This document shows, one piece after another, positions 10,425 to 18,994 of a stretch of DNA of 64,000 nt. The stretch spans positions 1-64,000 of the forward strand of contig JBPOHT010000033.1 of NCBI GenBank assembly GCA_052035235.1, read 5' to 3'. The notes under the pieces are model-generated. The model made no database searches, was not told the origin of the DNA, and worked only from the letters and a program-made list of their open reading frames with translations. The DNA comes from Solimonas_A sp052035235. GTDB lineage: Bacteria; Pseudomonadota; Gammaproteobacteria; Nevskiales; Nevskiaceae. The position numbers and the translations under genes are program-made. Numbering within the stretch: position 1 is the first letter of the stretch; each line of letters starts with the position of its first letter.

Positions 10425-11696
10425 ATGAAACTCAAATTCATACTGACGGCCGCCGCACTCGGCGTCGCCAGCTTCGCGGCCCAGGCCGCCGACACCATCA
10501 AGGTCGGCGTCCTCCACTCGCTGTCCGGCACCATGGCCATCTCCGAGACCACGCTGAAGGACACCGTCCTGATGCTGATCGACGAGCAGAACAAGAAGGG
10601 CGGCGTCATGGGCAAGAAACTGGAAGCCGTGGTCGTCGACCCGGCCTCCAACTGGCCGCTGTTCGCAGAGAAGGCCGAGCAGCTGCTGGTCAAGGACAAG
10701 GTCGACGTGGTGTTCGGCTGCTGGACCTCGGTGTCGCGCAAGTCGGTGCTGCCGGTGTTCGAGAAGAACAATGGCCTGCTGTTCTACCCGGTGCAGTACG
10801 AGGGTGAAGAATCCTCCAAGAATGTGTTCTACACCGGTGCCTCGCCCAACCAGCAGGCCATTCCGGCGGTGGACTACCTGATGAAGGACCTCGGCGTGAA
10901 GCGCTGGGTGCTGGCCGGAACCGACTACGTCTACCCGCGTACCACGAACAAGATCCTCGAGGCCTACCTCAAGAGCAAGGGCGTGAAGCAGGAAGACATC
11001 ATGATCAACTACACGCCTTTCGGTCATTCCGACTGGCAGTCGATCGTGGCGGACATCAAGAAGTTCGGCTCGACGGGCAAGAAGACGGCGGTGGTCTCGA
11101 CCATCAACGGCGACGCCAACGTGCCGTTCTACAAGGAACTGGGCAACCAGAAGATCTCGGCCGAGGACATCCCGGTGGTGGCCTTCTCGGTGGGTGAGGA
11201 GGAGCTGGCGGGCCTCGACACCAAGCCGCTGGTCGGCCACCTGGCCGCGTGGAACTACTTCCAGAGCATCAACACCAAGGCCAACAAGGCCGAGATCGCC
11301 ACCTGGCAGAAGTACATCAAGAAGCCGGACCGCACCTTCAACGACCCGATGGAAGCGACCGTGATCGGCTTCAACCTGTGGGTCAAGGCGGTGGAGAAGG
11401 CCAAGACCACCGACGTGGCCAAGGTCAGCGACGCCATCATCGGCCTGGAAGTGCCCAACCTGACCGGCGGCACCGCCAAGATGCTGCCGAACCACCACCT
11501 GACCAAGCCGGTGTACATCGGCGAGATCCGCGAGGACGGCCAGTTCGACATCGTCTGGCAGACCAAGGGTGAAGTGGCGGGCGACGCCTGGTCCGACTAC
11601 CTGCCGGGCAGCAAGGACGTGGAGGCCGACTGGGTGAAGCTCAAGTGCGGCAACTACAACACCAAGACCAAGAAGTGCTCGGGCCAGAACTACTGA
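10425..11696 (+). CDS. urtA: Urea ABC transporter substrate-binding protein UrtA
   Basis: Periplasmic binding protein of the high-affinity urea importer. It has 423 residues, with a signal peptide cleaved after AAQA (residue 21) and a mature start ADTIKVGVLHSLSGTMAISE, which is the classic UrtA opening. Other diagnostic stretches are VFGCWTSVSRKSVLPVFE, LLFYPVQYEGEE and GTDYVYPRTTNKILEAYL. The gene is preceded by GGAG and followed by a strong hairpin before urtB, the usual arrangement that allows excess binding protein over membrane components. Confidence 0.98.
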   Translation: MKLKFILTAAALGVASFAAQAADTIKVGVLHSLSGTMAISETTLKDTVLMLIDEQNKKGGVMGKKLEAVVVDPASNWPLFAEKAEQLLVKDKVDVVFGCWTSVSRKSVLPVFEKNNGLLFYPVQYEGEESSKNVFYTGASPNQQAIPAVDYLMKDLGVKRWVLAGTDYVYPRTTNKILEAYLKSKGVKQEDIMINYTPFGHSDWQSIVADIKKFGSTGKKTAVVSTINGDANVPFYKELGNQKISAEDIPVVAFSVGEEELAGLDTKPLVGHLAAWNYFQSINTKANKAEIATWQKYIKKPDRTFNDPMEATVIGFNLWVKAVEKAKTTDVAKVSDAIIGLEVPNLTGGTAKMLPNHHLTKPVYIGEIREDGQFDIVWQTKGEVAGDAWSDYLPGSKDVEADWVKLKCGNYNTKTKKCSGQNY

Positions 11697-11711
11697 GGCC
11701 CTGACGCGGAG

Positions 11712-11740
11712 GCCGGCTCCCGGTGGCGGGAGCCGGCTTT
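11712..11740 (+). terminator. 10-bp hairpin with short T-run after urtA (likely attenuating terminator)
   Basis: GCCGGCTCCC (11712-11721) pairs exactly with GGGAGCCGGC (11728-11737) across a 6-nt loop and is followed by TTT. It lies between urtA and urtB. The short T-run suggests partial termination, which would reduce urtBCDE relative to urtA. Confidence 0.7.
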
Positions 11741-11822
11741 CCCGACCCCTTTCTAGGGCTTGCCATCCATTCCCCCGTCCCTGCGACGGGGTTGGATGAC
11801 AGGCCCTGACGTGGAAACGAAC

Positions 11823-13469
11823 ATGCAGCTCCGAAGGAATCAGCAGCGGCGGTACCGAGGTCGCTTCGCACTTCTGTGCCGGCCGCTGCTGCTTTTTATG
11901 CTCTGGCTGGGGGGCGCCGCCGCTTGGGCGCAGGCACCCGCCGGCAACGAATTCGATACGGCCGTGGCGTCATTGCCGACGGCCTCGTACATGGAAAAGG
12001 AAGCACTGGCGGGGCAGATCGCCCGCAGTGGTCATCCGCAGGCGCAGGTGCTGCTGCAGGGCTGGCTGGACGGCAAGCTCCACGCCGATGCCTCCGGCCA
12101 TGTCTGGCTGGAGGGCGAGGGCGGCTATGTCGACCCCGCCAGCGGCAGTGTGGCCAAGGTCGAGGCCGATGACCTGGAGAAGATCGGCACCAATAATCGC
12201 TTGCGCAAGGCGCTCAAGGGCGCGCTGGCGCAGTTCGCGCTGGCCAGCCCCACGGCGGCGGCACGCATCCAGGCGGTACGCGAGATGCGTCGCGAACTGG
12301 ATGAATCCGCGATTGCGGCGCTGCAGGCACGCCTGCCGCAGGAGAGCGACGCTGCGGTGAGGCACGAGATCGACCTGGCGCTGGCACTGGCTGGATTGCA
12401 GGCCGGCGAACCGGCACAGCGCCTGGCGGCCATCGCCAGCCTGGAAGATGACCGCAGCGCCGAGGTCTACAACCGCCTGTCGCTGATGGCGTCCGGCGAC
12501 GAGGCCGATGCGGATGCGCAGGTTCGCGCCGCCGCCCTGGCGGCGGTGCGCAGCATCGATTCCTGGCGCAGCTTCTACCAGGGCGTGGAAACCCTGTTCT
12601 TCGGCCTGAGCCTGGGCTCGGTGCTGGTGCTGGCGGCGATTGGTCTTGCGATCACCTTTGGGGTGATGGGCGTGATCAACATGGCGCATGGCGAGCTGAT
12701 CATGCTGGGTGCCTATACCGCCTACGTGATGCAGCAGTTGCTGCCCAACCATATCGGCCTCGCCCTGCTGCTGTCGATCCCGGCGGCCTTCATCGTCTCC
12801 GGCCTGGTTGGGGTGGCGATCGAGCGCGGCATCGTGCGGCATCTCTACGGGCGCCCGCTGGAAACCCTGCTGGCGACCTTCGGCCTGTCGCTGGTGCTGC
12901 AGCAGCTGGTGCGCTCGGTGTTCTCGCCGCTGAACCGCTCGGTGCAGACGCCGGGCTTCCTCAGCGGCTCGCTGCAGTTCAACGACCTGCTGTCGGTCAC
13001 CTGGATCCGCCTCTACATCGTGCTGTTCATGCTGATCGTGTTCGCCGCGCTGTGGCTGACGCTGAACAAGACCTCGCTGGGCCTGAAGGTGCGGGCGGTG
13101 TCGCAGAACCGCCGCATGGCCACGGCCATGGGTATCGCCACCTCGCGGGTGGATGCGATGACCTTCGGACTGGGGTCCGGCATTGCCGGCATCGCCGGGG
13201 TGGCGCTGTCGCAGCTGACCAACGTCGGGCCCAACCTGGGGCAGGCCTACATCATCGATTCCTTCATGGTGGTGGTGTTCGGTGGCGTGGGCAATCTCTG
13301 GGGCACGCTGATCGGCGGCATGGCGCTGGGCGTCACCAACAAGCTGCTGGAGCCCTGGGCCGGCGCGGTGATGGCCAAGATCCTGGTGCTGGTGTTCATC
13401 ATCCTGTTCATCCAGCGCCGCAAGCAGGGCCTGTTTCCACAAAAAGGCCGCGCGGCGGAGGGCCACTGA
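11823..13469 (+). CDS. urtB: Urea ABC transporter permease UrtB
   Basis: Inner-membrane permease of the LivH type. From ATG 11823 it has 548 residues; the frame is open to 11760 but the signal-like stretch (RFALLCRPLLLFMLWLGGAAAWA) starts after this Met. A periplasmic helical region of about 230 residues, typical of UrtB, precedes the permease domain, which contains GLAITFGVMGVINMAHGELIML and ATFGLSLVLQQLVRSVFSP, then VRAVSQNRRMATAMGI and VVVFGGVGNLWGTLIGG. The stop codon overlaps the urtC start (ATGA type). Confidence 0.96.
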   Translation: MQLRRNQQRRYRGRFALLCRPLLLFMLWLGGAAAWAQAPAGNEFDTAVASLPTASYMEKEALAGQIARSGHPQAQVLLQGWLDGKLHADASGHVWLEGEGGYVDPASGSVAKVEADDLEKIGTNNRLRKALKGALAQFALASPTAAARIQAVREMRRELDESAIAALQARLPQESDAAVRHEIDLALALAGLQAGEPAQRLAAIASLEDDRSAEVYNRLSLMASGDEADADAQVRAAALAAVRSIDSWRSFYQGVETLFFGLSLGSVLVLAAIGLAITFGVMGVINMAHGELIMLGAYTAYVMQQLLPNHIGLALLLSIPAAFIVSGLVGVAIERGIVRHLYGRPLETLLATFGLSLVLQQLVRSVFSPLNRSVQTPGFLSGSLQFNDLLSVTWIRLYIVLFMLIVFAALWLTLNKTSLGLKVRAVSQNRRMATAMGIATSRVDAMTFGLGSGIAGIAGVALSQLTNVGPNLGQAYIIDSFMVVVFGGVGNLWGTLIGGMALGVTNKLLEPWAGAVMAKILVLVFIILFIQRRKQGLFPQKGRAAEGH

Positions 13470-14575
13470 TGACTTTCATGGAACGATTGCTGGCCTGGCG
13501 CAATGAACGCGGCGCCTTCGGCTTCTACGCCGTGCTGTTGGCCACCGCAGTGCTGGTGCCGCTGCTGAACCTGGCGGTGCCGGAGGGCTCGCCGCTGCAC
13601 ATGTCGACCTACACGGTGACCCTGGTCGGCAAGTACATGTCGTATGCCATCCTGGCGGTGGCGGTGGACCTGATCTGGGGCTACTGCGGCATCCTCAGCC
13701 TGGGGCATGCGGCCTTCTTCGCACTGGGTGGCTATGCCATGGGCATGTACCTGATGCGCCAGATCGGCACGCGCGGCGTCTACGGCAATGCCGAGCTGCC
13801 GGACTTCATGGTGTTCCTGAACTGGAGCGAGCTGCCCTGGTACTGGCAGGGCTTCGACATGTTCTGGTTCGCGGCGATCATGGTGCTGCTGGCGCCGGCC
13901 CTGCTGGCCTACGTGTTCGGCTGGCTGGCCTTCCGCTCGCGCGTCACCGGGGTGTACCTGTCGATCATCACGCAGGCGCTGACCTATGCGCTGCTGCTGG
14001 CCTTCTTCCGCAACGAGATGGGTTTTGGCGGCAACAACGGCCTGACCGATTTCAAGGAGATCCTCGGCTTCGACCTGAAGGCGCCGAGTACGCGCATGGC
14101 CCTGTTCCTGGCTACGGCGCTGGCCCTGGGATTGGGCTTTGCTGCCTGCCGGGCCATCACCCGCTCACGACTGGGCCGCGTGGTCCAGGCGGTGCGCGAC
14201 GCCGAAAGCCGCACGCGCTTCATCGGCTACCGCGTGGAGTCCTACAAGCTCTGGCTGTTCGTGTTCTCCGCGATGCTGGCCGGCGTGGCGGGCGCGCTGT
14301 ACGTGCCGCAGGTGGGCATCATCAATCCCGGCGAGTTCAACCCGATCAACTCGATCGAGGTGGTGATCTGGGTGGCGGTGGGCGGGCGCGGCACGCTCTA
14401 CGGCGCGGTGCTGGGCGCGGTGGTGGTCAACTACGCCAAGACCTGGTTCACCACGGTGCTGCCCGATATCTGGCTCTATGCCCTGGGCACGCTGTTCGTG
14501 GTGGTGACGCTGTTCCTGCCGCAGGGGCTGGTGGGGCTGATCGCGAAGCTGAAGCTGCGCCGGGGTGCCGCATGA
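13469..14575 (+). CDS. urtC: Urea ABC transporter permease UrtC
   Basis: LivM-type permease partner of UrtB, 368 residues from ATG 13469, which shares a base with the urtB TGA. Diagnostic motifs include LIWGYCGILSLGHAAFFALGG, VTGVYLSIITQALTYALLL, GGNNGLTDF and the cytoplasmic loop VRDAESRTRFIGYRVESYK that contacts the ATPases. The 3' end overlaps the urtD start by 4 nt (ATGA). Confidence 0.97.
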   Translation: MTFMERLLAWRNERGAFGFYAVLLATAVLVPLLNLAVPEGSPLHMSTYTVTLVGKYMSYAILAVAVDLIWGYCGILSLGHAAFFALGGYAMGMYLMRQIGTRGVYGNAELPDFMVFLNWSELPWYWQGFDMFWFAAIMVLLAPALLAYVFGWLAFRSRVTGVYLSIITQALTYALLLAFFRNEMGFGGNNGLTDFKEILGFDLKAPSTRMALFLATALALGLGFAACRAITRSRLGRVVQAVRDAESRTRFIGYRVESYKLWLFVFSAMLAGVAGALYVPQVGIINPGEFNPINSIEVVIWVAVGGRGTLYGAVLGAVVVNYAKTWFTTVLPDIWLYALGTLFVVVTLFLPQGLVGLIAKLKLRRGAA

Positions 14576-15426
14576 ACGTCCCGCACGCCTTCTCCCGCCT
14601 GATCCCGGCACGCCTGCGGCCGTCGCCGCGCAGCGGCGACGTGTTCGAGCGGCACAATCCGCCGGGGCTGGACCTCAGCCACAACACGGTGCTGTACCTG
14701 GAGGACATCACGGTCAGCTTCGATGGCTTCCGCGCGCTGAACAAGCTGACCCTGTACGTGGAGGCCGGCGAGCTGCGCTGCATCATCGGACCCAATGGCG
14801 CCGGCAAGACCACGATGATGGATGTGATCACCGGCAAGACCCGGCCGGACAGCGGCACGGCCTGGTTCGGCCAGACCATCGACCTGCTCGGCATGAGCGA
14901 GCCGCAGATCGCGCAGGCCGGTATCGGCCGCAAGTTCCAGAAGCCGACGGTGTTCGAGCAGCACACGGTGTTCGAGAACCTGGAGCTGGCCATGGCCGGC
15001 GACAAGTCGGTGTGGAAGATGCTGTTCGCCAAGCTCAGCCCGGCGCAGCTGCTGCGGATCGACGAGGTGCTGGAGACCATCGGCCTGAAGGAGCACCGCG
15101 GCGCGCTGGCCGGGGTGCTGTCGCACGGCCAGAAGCAGTGGCTGGAGATCGGCATGCTGCTGATGCAGGAGCCGCAGCTGCTGCTGGTGGACGAGCCGGT
15201 GGCGGGCATGACGCCGCAGGAGACCGAGCGGACCGCGGAGCTGCTGCTGTCGTTGGCGGGCAAGCATTCGGTGGTGGTGGTGGAGCACGACATGGATTTC
15301 GTGCGCTCCATCGCGCGGCAGGTGACGGTGCTGCACGAGGGCAGTGTGCTGGCGGAGGGCTCGATCGACGAGGTGCAGAACGACCCGAAGGTGGTCGAGG
15401 TCTACCTGGGAGAGCCGCGATGCTGA
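14572..15426 (+). CDS. urtD: Urea ABC transporter ATP-binding protein UrtD
   Basis: LivG-type ATPase of 284 residues. Walker A is GPNGAGKTT, the Q-loop region is GIGRKFQKPTVFEQ, the signature is LSHGQKQWLEIG, which is the UrtD-specific variant of LSGGQ, and Walker B is LLLVDEPVAGM. The switch histidine is in VVVEHDMDF. An N-terminal extension of about 38 residues precedes the ATPase fold. The stop overlaps the urtE start. Confidence 0.97.
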   Translation: MNVPHAFSRLIPARLRPSPRSGDVFERHNPPGLDLSHNTVLYLEDITVSFDGFRALNKLTLYVEAGELRCIIGPNGAGKTTMMDVITGKTRPDSGTAWFGQTIDLLGMSEPQIAQAGIGRKFQKPTVFEQHTVFENLELAMAGDKSVWKMLFAKLSPAQLLRIDEVLETIGLKEHRGALAGVLSHGQKQWLEIGMLLMQEPQLLLVDEPVAGMTPQETERTAELLLSLAGKHSVVVVEHDMDFVRSIARQVTVLHEGSVLAEGSIDEVQNDPKVVEVYLGEPRC

Positions 15427-16115
15427 GCGTCAAGGGTGTCAACCAGTTCTATGGCGGCAGCCATACGCTCTGGGACGTGGACCTGGAGGTGGCGACCGGT
15501 TCGGTGACCTGCCTGATGGGCCGCAACGGCATGGGCAAGACCACGCTGCTGCGTGCGGTGATGGGCCTGCTGCCGGTGGCCAGTGGCGAGATTCTCTACG
15601 AGGGCAAGGACATCCGCCGCGTGGCGGCTGACCGCAGGGCCGGCATGGGGATCGGCTACGTGCCGCAGGGGCGCGAGATCTTCCCGCAGCTCACGGTGGA
15701 GGAGAACCTGCGGCTGGGGCTGTACGTGCGCAAGAGCGGCCAGGCGGAGGCGCTGGAGAAGGTCTACGCCACCTTCCCGGTGCTCAAGCAGATGGCACGG
15801 CGCCGTGGCGGCGACCTGTCCGGCGGCCAGCAGCAGCAGCTGGCGATCGGCCGCGCGCTGATCTACGACCCGCGCCTTCTGATCCTGGACGAGCCCTGCG
15901 AGGGCATCCAGCCGAACATCGTGCAGGAGATCGGTGACCTGATCCTGCGCCTGAACCAGGACACCGGGCTGACGGTGCTGCTGGTGGAGCAGAAGCTGCC
16001 TTTCGCGCGCCGCGTGGCCAGCGAGTTCCGCATCCTGGACAAGGGCCGGGTGGTGGCGCAGGGGGCGATCCCGGCGCTCAGCGATGACCTGGTGAAGCAT
16101 CACCTGACGGTGTGA
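15420..16115 (+). CDS. urtE: Urea ABC transporter ATP-binding protein UrtE
   Basis: LivF-type ATPase of 231 residues from ATG 15420, overlapping urtD by 7 nt. Walker A is GRNGMGKTT, the Q-loop context is IGYVPQGREIFPQLTVEENL, the signature is LSGGQQQQLAIGRAL and Walker B is LLILDEPCEGIQPN, the latter characteristic of UrtE. It is the last gene of the porin-urtABCDE unit and is followed by a REP-like hairpin. Confidence 0.97.
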   Translation: MLSVKGVNQFYGGSHTLWDVDLEVATGSVTCLMGRNGMGKTTLLRAVMGLLPVASGEILYEGKDIRRVAADRRAGMGIGYVPQGREIFPQLTVEENLRLGLYVRKSGQAEALEKVYATFPVLKQMARRRGGDLSGGQQQQLAIGRALIYDPRLLILDEPCEGIQPNIVQEIGDLILRLNQDTGLTVLLVEQKLPFARRVASEFRILDKGRVVAQGAIPALSDDLVKHHLTV

Positions 16116-16127
16116 TGCGTCTGTGCA

Positions 16128-16174
16128 GGAGCGGCTGTTGCCCGAGAGGGCGCATCGCGGCCAACGGCCGCTCC
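16128..16174. repeat. REP-like inverted repeat between convergent urtE and tag
   Basis: GGAGCGGC (16128-16135) and GCCGCTCC (16167-16174) are exact complements around a GC-rich centre. This GGAGCGGC...GCCGCTCC type is a common dispersed palindrome in Pseudomonas-like genomes. Its place between two convergent genes suggests it also serves as a bidirectional terminator. Confidence 0.55.
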
Positions 16175-16185
16175 GGCAAGGCTCG

Positions 16186-16761
16186 CTAGCCGCCGACCTG
16201 CTTGTGGCGCGGACAGCTCACGAGATGGTCGTTGACCATGCCGGTGGCCTGCATGTGGGCATAGATGATGGTGGTGCCGACGAACTTGAAGCCGCGCTTC
16301 TGCAGGTCCTTGCTGTAGGCGTCGGAGACCTCGGTGCGGGCCGGCACGTCCTTGATGGTCTTGCGCTGGTTCACGATGGGCTTGCCGCCGACGAAGCTCC
16401 ACTGGTACTTCGCGAAGCTGCCGAATTCCTTCTGTACGGCCAGGAAGGCCTGGGCGTTGCTGCGGGCAGACCAGACCTTGAGGCGGTTGCGGATGATGCC
16501 GGGGTCCAGCAGCAGCTTCTCAAGTTTGGCGTCGGTGTAGCGCGCGACCTTCTGCGCGTCGAAGTCGGCGAAGGCCTTGCGGTAGCCGTCGCGGCGCTCG
16601 AGGATGGTGCGCCAGGACAGGCCGGCCTGGGCCCCCTCCAGGATCAGGAACTCGAACAGCACGCGGTCGTCATGGACCGGCACGCCCCACTCACGGTCGT
16701 GGTACTCGCGGTACTGCGGGGTGGACAGGCACCAGGGGCAGGGTTCGGCGGCGACGGGCAT
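16186..16761 (-). CDS. tag: DNA-3-methyladenine glycosylase I
   Basis: Base-excision-repair glycosylase that removes 3-methyladenine from alkylated DNA. It has 191 residues, matching the family. The structural zinc site is intact: Cys8, His21 (13 residues apart as in E. coli Tag) and the C-terminal NDHLVSCPRH. The substrate-pocket sequence EYHDREWGVPVHDDRVLFE and the helix LEGAQAGLSWRTIL are diagnostic. It has no evident link to the urea genes. Confidence 0.95.
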   Translation of the reverse strand: MPVAAEPCPWCLSTPQYREYHDREWGVPVHDDRVLFEFLILEGAQAGLSWRTILERRDGYRKAFADFDAQKVARYTDAKLEKLLLDPGIIRNRLKVWSARSNAQAFLAVQKEFGSFAKYQWSFVGGKPIVNQRKTIKDVPARTEVSDAYSKDLQKRGFKFVGTTIIYAHMQATGMVNDHLVSCPRHKQVGG

Positions 16762-16780
16762 GCGGCGGTCTCGGCGGGGC

Positions 16781-18103
16781 TTAGACGAAGTTCATGCGCT
16801 GGCCGCGCGGCCCGCCGACGACCTGGCCGTCCCGGTAGACGATGTTGCCGTTGACCCAGGTGGTGAGGATGCTGGCGGGGAAGGTGCGGCCTTCCACCGG
16901 CGACCAGCCGCACTTGTAGAGGATGTCCTGCTTGCGCGCGGTGGTGCTGCCATGCGGGTCCACCAGCACCAGGTCAGCCCAGTAGCCCTCGCGGATGTAG
17001 CCGCGGTCGGGGATGCCGAAGCGGTCGGCGACGGCGTGGCTGGTCTTCTGCACCACGGTGCGCATGTTCATCTCGCCGCGCTTGACCAGGTCGATCAGCA
17101 TCAGCAGGGAGTGCTGCACCAGCGGCAGGCCCGAGGGCGCCTTGAAGTACTTGTTGGCCTTTTCCTCGGCGGTGTGCGGGGCGTGGTCGGTGGCGACGAT
17201 GTCGATGCGGTCTTCCATCACGGCGCGGACCAGGGCGCGGCGGTCTTCCGGGGTCTTGATCGCCGGGTTGCACTTGATCAGCGCGCCGAGGGCGGCGTAG
17301 TCACGGTCGTCCATGTAGAGGTGATGCACGCAGGCCTCCACGGTGATCTTCTTGCCCTTGATCGGGCCAGGGGTGAAGAACTCCAGCTCGCGTGCGGTGG
17401 TCAGGTGCAGCACGTGCAGGTCGGCGTTGTGCTTCTTGGCCAGCGTGGTGGCCAGCAGCGTGGATTCGTAGCAGGCCTCGGCGGAGCGGATGTTGGGGTG
17501 CTCGGACCAGGGCACGTCCTCGCCGTACTTCTGGCGGGCGGCTTCCTCGTTGGCCTTGATCATCGGCGTGTCTTCGCAGTGCGTCACCACCATCATGGGG
17601 GCGCGCTCGAAGATGCCGTTGAGGGTGGTGGGGTTGTCGACCAGCATGTTGCCGGTGGAGGCGCCCATGAACACCTTGATGGCGCAGGCCTCGTTGCGCT
17701 GCAGGGCGGCGATCTCCTCGAGGTTGTCGTTGGCGCCGCCGAAGTAGAAGGCGTAGTTGGCGAAGCTGCGGCCCTCGGCCATGGCGTACTTCTGGCGCTG
17801 CAGCTCGCGCGTGGTGATCGCCGGGATGTTGTTCGGCATGTCGAAGTAGGACGTGGTGCCGCCGGCCACCGCGGCGCGGGACTCGGTGTAGAGGTCGCCC
17901 TTGTGGGTCAGGCCGGGTTCGCGGAAGTGGACCTGGTCGTCGATCACGCCGGGCAGCAGCCACTGGCCCTTGGCGTCGTAGACCTCGACGCCGGCGGGGG
18001 CGTCGATCTTGCTGGCGATCTTCTCGATGCGGCCGTTGACGATCAGCAGGTCGGCGGCGGTCTCGTGGCCTTCGTTGATGATGTGGGCGTTGGTGATCAG
18101 CAT
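16781..18103 (-). CDS. Dihydroorotase-family amidohydrolase (COG0044)
   Basis: Cytoplasmic cyclic-amide hydrolase of 440 residues, most likely a dihydroorotase of pyrimidine synthesis. Visible metal and substrate motifs are HFREPG (His59), the carbamylatable Lys143 in CAIKVFMGAS, histidines in VVTHCEDT and LHVLHLTT, and aspartate in DIVATDHAPHT. The first His of the usual H-x-H pair is Gln (DDQVHF); I recall this from one clade of annotated dihydroorotases, so it may mark a subfamily rather than a dead enzyme. An allantoinase or hydantoinase role cannot be excluded, given the nearby urea and NCS1 genes. The gene stands alone on the minus strand, 19 nt after tag's start. Confidence 0.82.
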   Translation of the reverse strand: MLITNAHIINEGHETAADLLIVNGRIEKIASKIDAPAGVEVYDAKGQWLLPGVIDDQVHFREPGLTHKGDLYTESRAAVAGGTTSYFDMPNNIPAITTRELQRQKYAMAEGRSFANYAFYFGGANDNLEEIAALQRNEACAIKVFMGASTGNMLVDNPTTLNGIFERAPMMVVTHCEDTPMIKANEEAARQKYGEDVPWSEHPNIRSAEACYESTLLATTLAKKHNADLHVLHLTTARELEFFTPGPIKGKKITVEACVHHLYMDDRDYAALGALIKCNPAIKTPEDRRALVRAVMEDRIDIVATDHAPHTAEEKANKYFKAPSGLPLVQHSLLMLIDLVKRGEMNMRTVVQKTSHAVADRFGIPDRGYIREGYWADLVLVDPHGSTTARKQDILYKCGWSPVEGRTFPASILTTWVNGNIVYRDGQVVGGPRGQRMNFV

Positions 18104-18238
18104 CGGGGGGCTCCAGGGCGTTTTCTTGTCGTTGTGAAATGGTACCGCTTTTGGAGGCCGGGGCAGGTTGCCGGGAGCGGGCGGGGGCGGCTAGTGTGGT
18201 GGCGAGCCAGCGGCAATACGGCACCAACAAGGGACATC

Positions 18239-18994
18239 ATGGCCAAGAGCATCAAGCTGACCGCGCCGCCGGGGTACGGGGCGGTGGAGCCGCTGGACAA
18301 GCAGAAACATGCGGGCATGGGGCTTGCCAGGCAGCCGGACTTCGCCTGGAGTGCCGGGATCAATGCGGCATTCCTGAATGCCGCGGAGTTCTTCAAGGCC
18401 GCCCTGGACTACCCGATCGCCTTCGTGCGGGAGCCCCGGAGCGGCGAGTTCCTGCCGATGGCGCTGCTGGGGCTGAAGGCCGGGCAGAATCTCTACGTGG
18501 ACGCCCGGGGCCAGTGGCGGCCGCAGACCTACCTGCCGGCCTACTTCCGGCGCCATCCCTTCTGCATCGCGGAGATTCCGGGTGCGGCAGGGGCGGCGGC
18601 GCAGCGCCTGGTCTGTGTCGATCCGGCGGCCTTGGAGAAGGACAGTCTGCAGCCGCTGTTCGGCGCCGATGGCGCGCCCTCGCGGGCCTGGGAGGCGGCG
18701 CACAAGCTGCTGGAGGCCATGGAAGGCGCCCGGCAGCAGACCCGCGCGCTGACACAGCGGCTGGAGACGCTGGGCCTGCTGGTGCCCTTCGATGCGGTGG
18801 CGATGCCCAGGCAGGGTGAGCGCAGCCGGCTGCAGGGCCTGTTCCGGGTGGACGAGGAGAAGCTGGCGGAGCTGCAGGCGAAGGATTTCAAGGCCATGAG
18901 CAAGCGCGGCGAGTTGCGGGCGATCTACGCGCACCTGCTGTCGCTGGAGAATTTTGCCCGCCTGCTCGAATACGCACAGAACGATGGGCGTTGA
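18239..18994 (+). CDS. SapC family protein
   Basis: A 251-residue protein of the SapC family (named after a Campylobacter S-layer gene; biochemical function unknown). Start ATG 18239 has AAGGG six nt upstream. Family-like stretches are FVREPRSGEFLPMALLGLK, NLYVDARGQWRPQTYLPAY and RRHPFCIAEIPG, followed by a helical C-terminus ending near SLENFARLLEYAQ. No signal peptide or membrane segment is seen. Its last 11 nt overlap the sulfotransferase gene, so the two are cotranscribed and probably work together. Confidence 0.8.
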   Translation: MAKSIKLTAPPGYGAVEPLDKQKHAGMGLARQPDFAWSAGINAAFLNAAEFFKAALDYPIAFVREPRSGEFLPMALLGLKAGQNLYVDARGQWRPQTYLPAYFRRHPFCIAEIPGAAGAAAQRLVCVDPAALEKDSLQPLFGADGAPSRAWEAAHKLLEAMEGARQQTRALTQRLETLGLLVPFDAVAMPRQGERSRLQGLFRVDEEKLAELQAKDFKAMSKRGELRAIYAHLLSLENFARLLEYAQNDGR

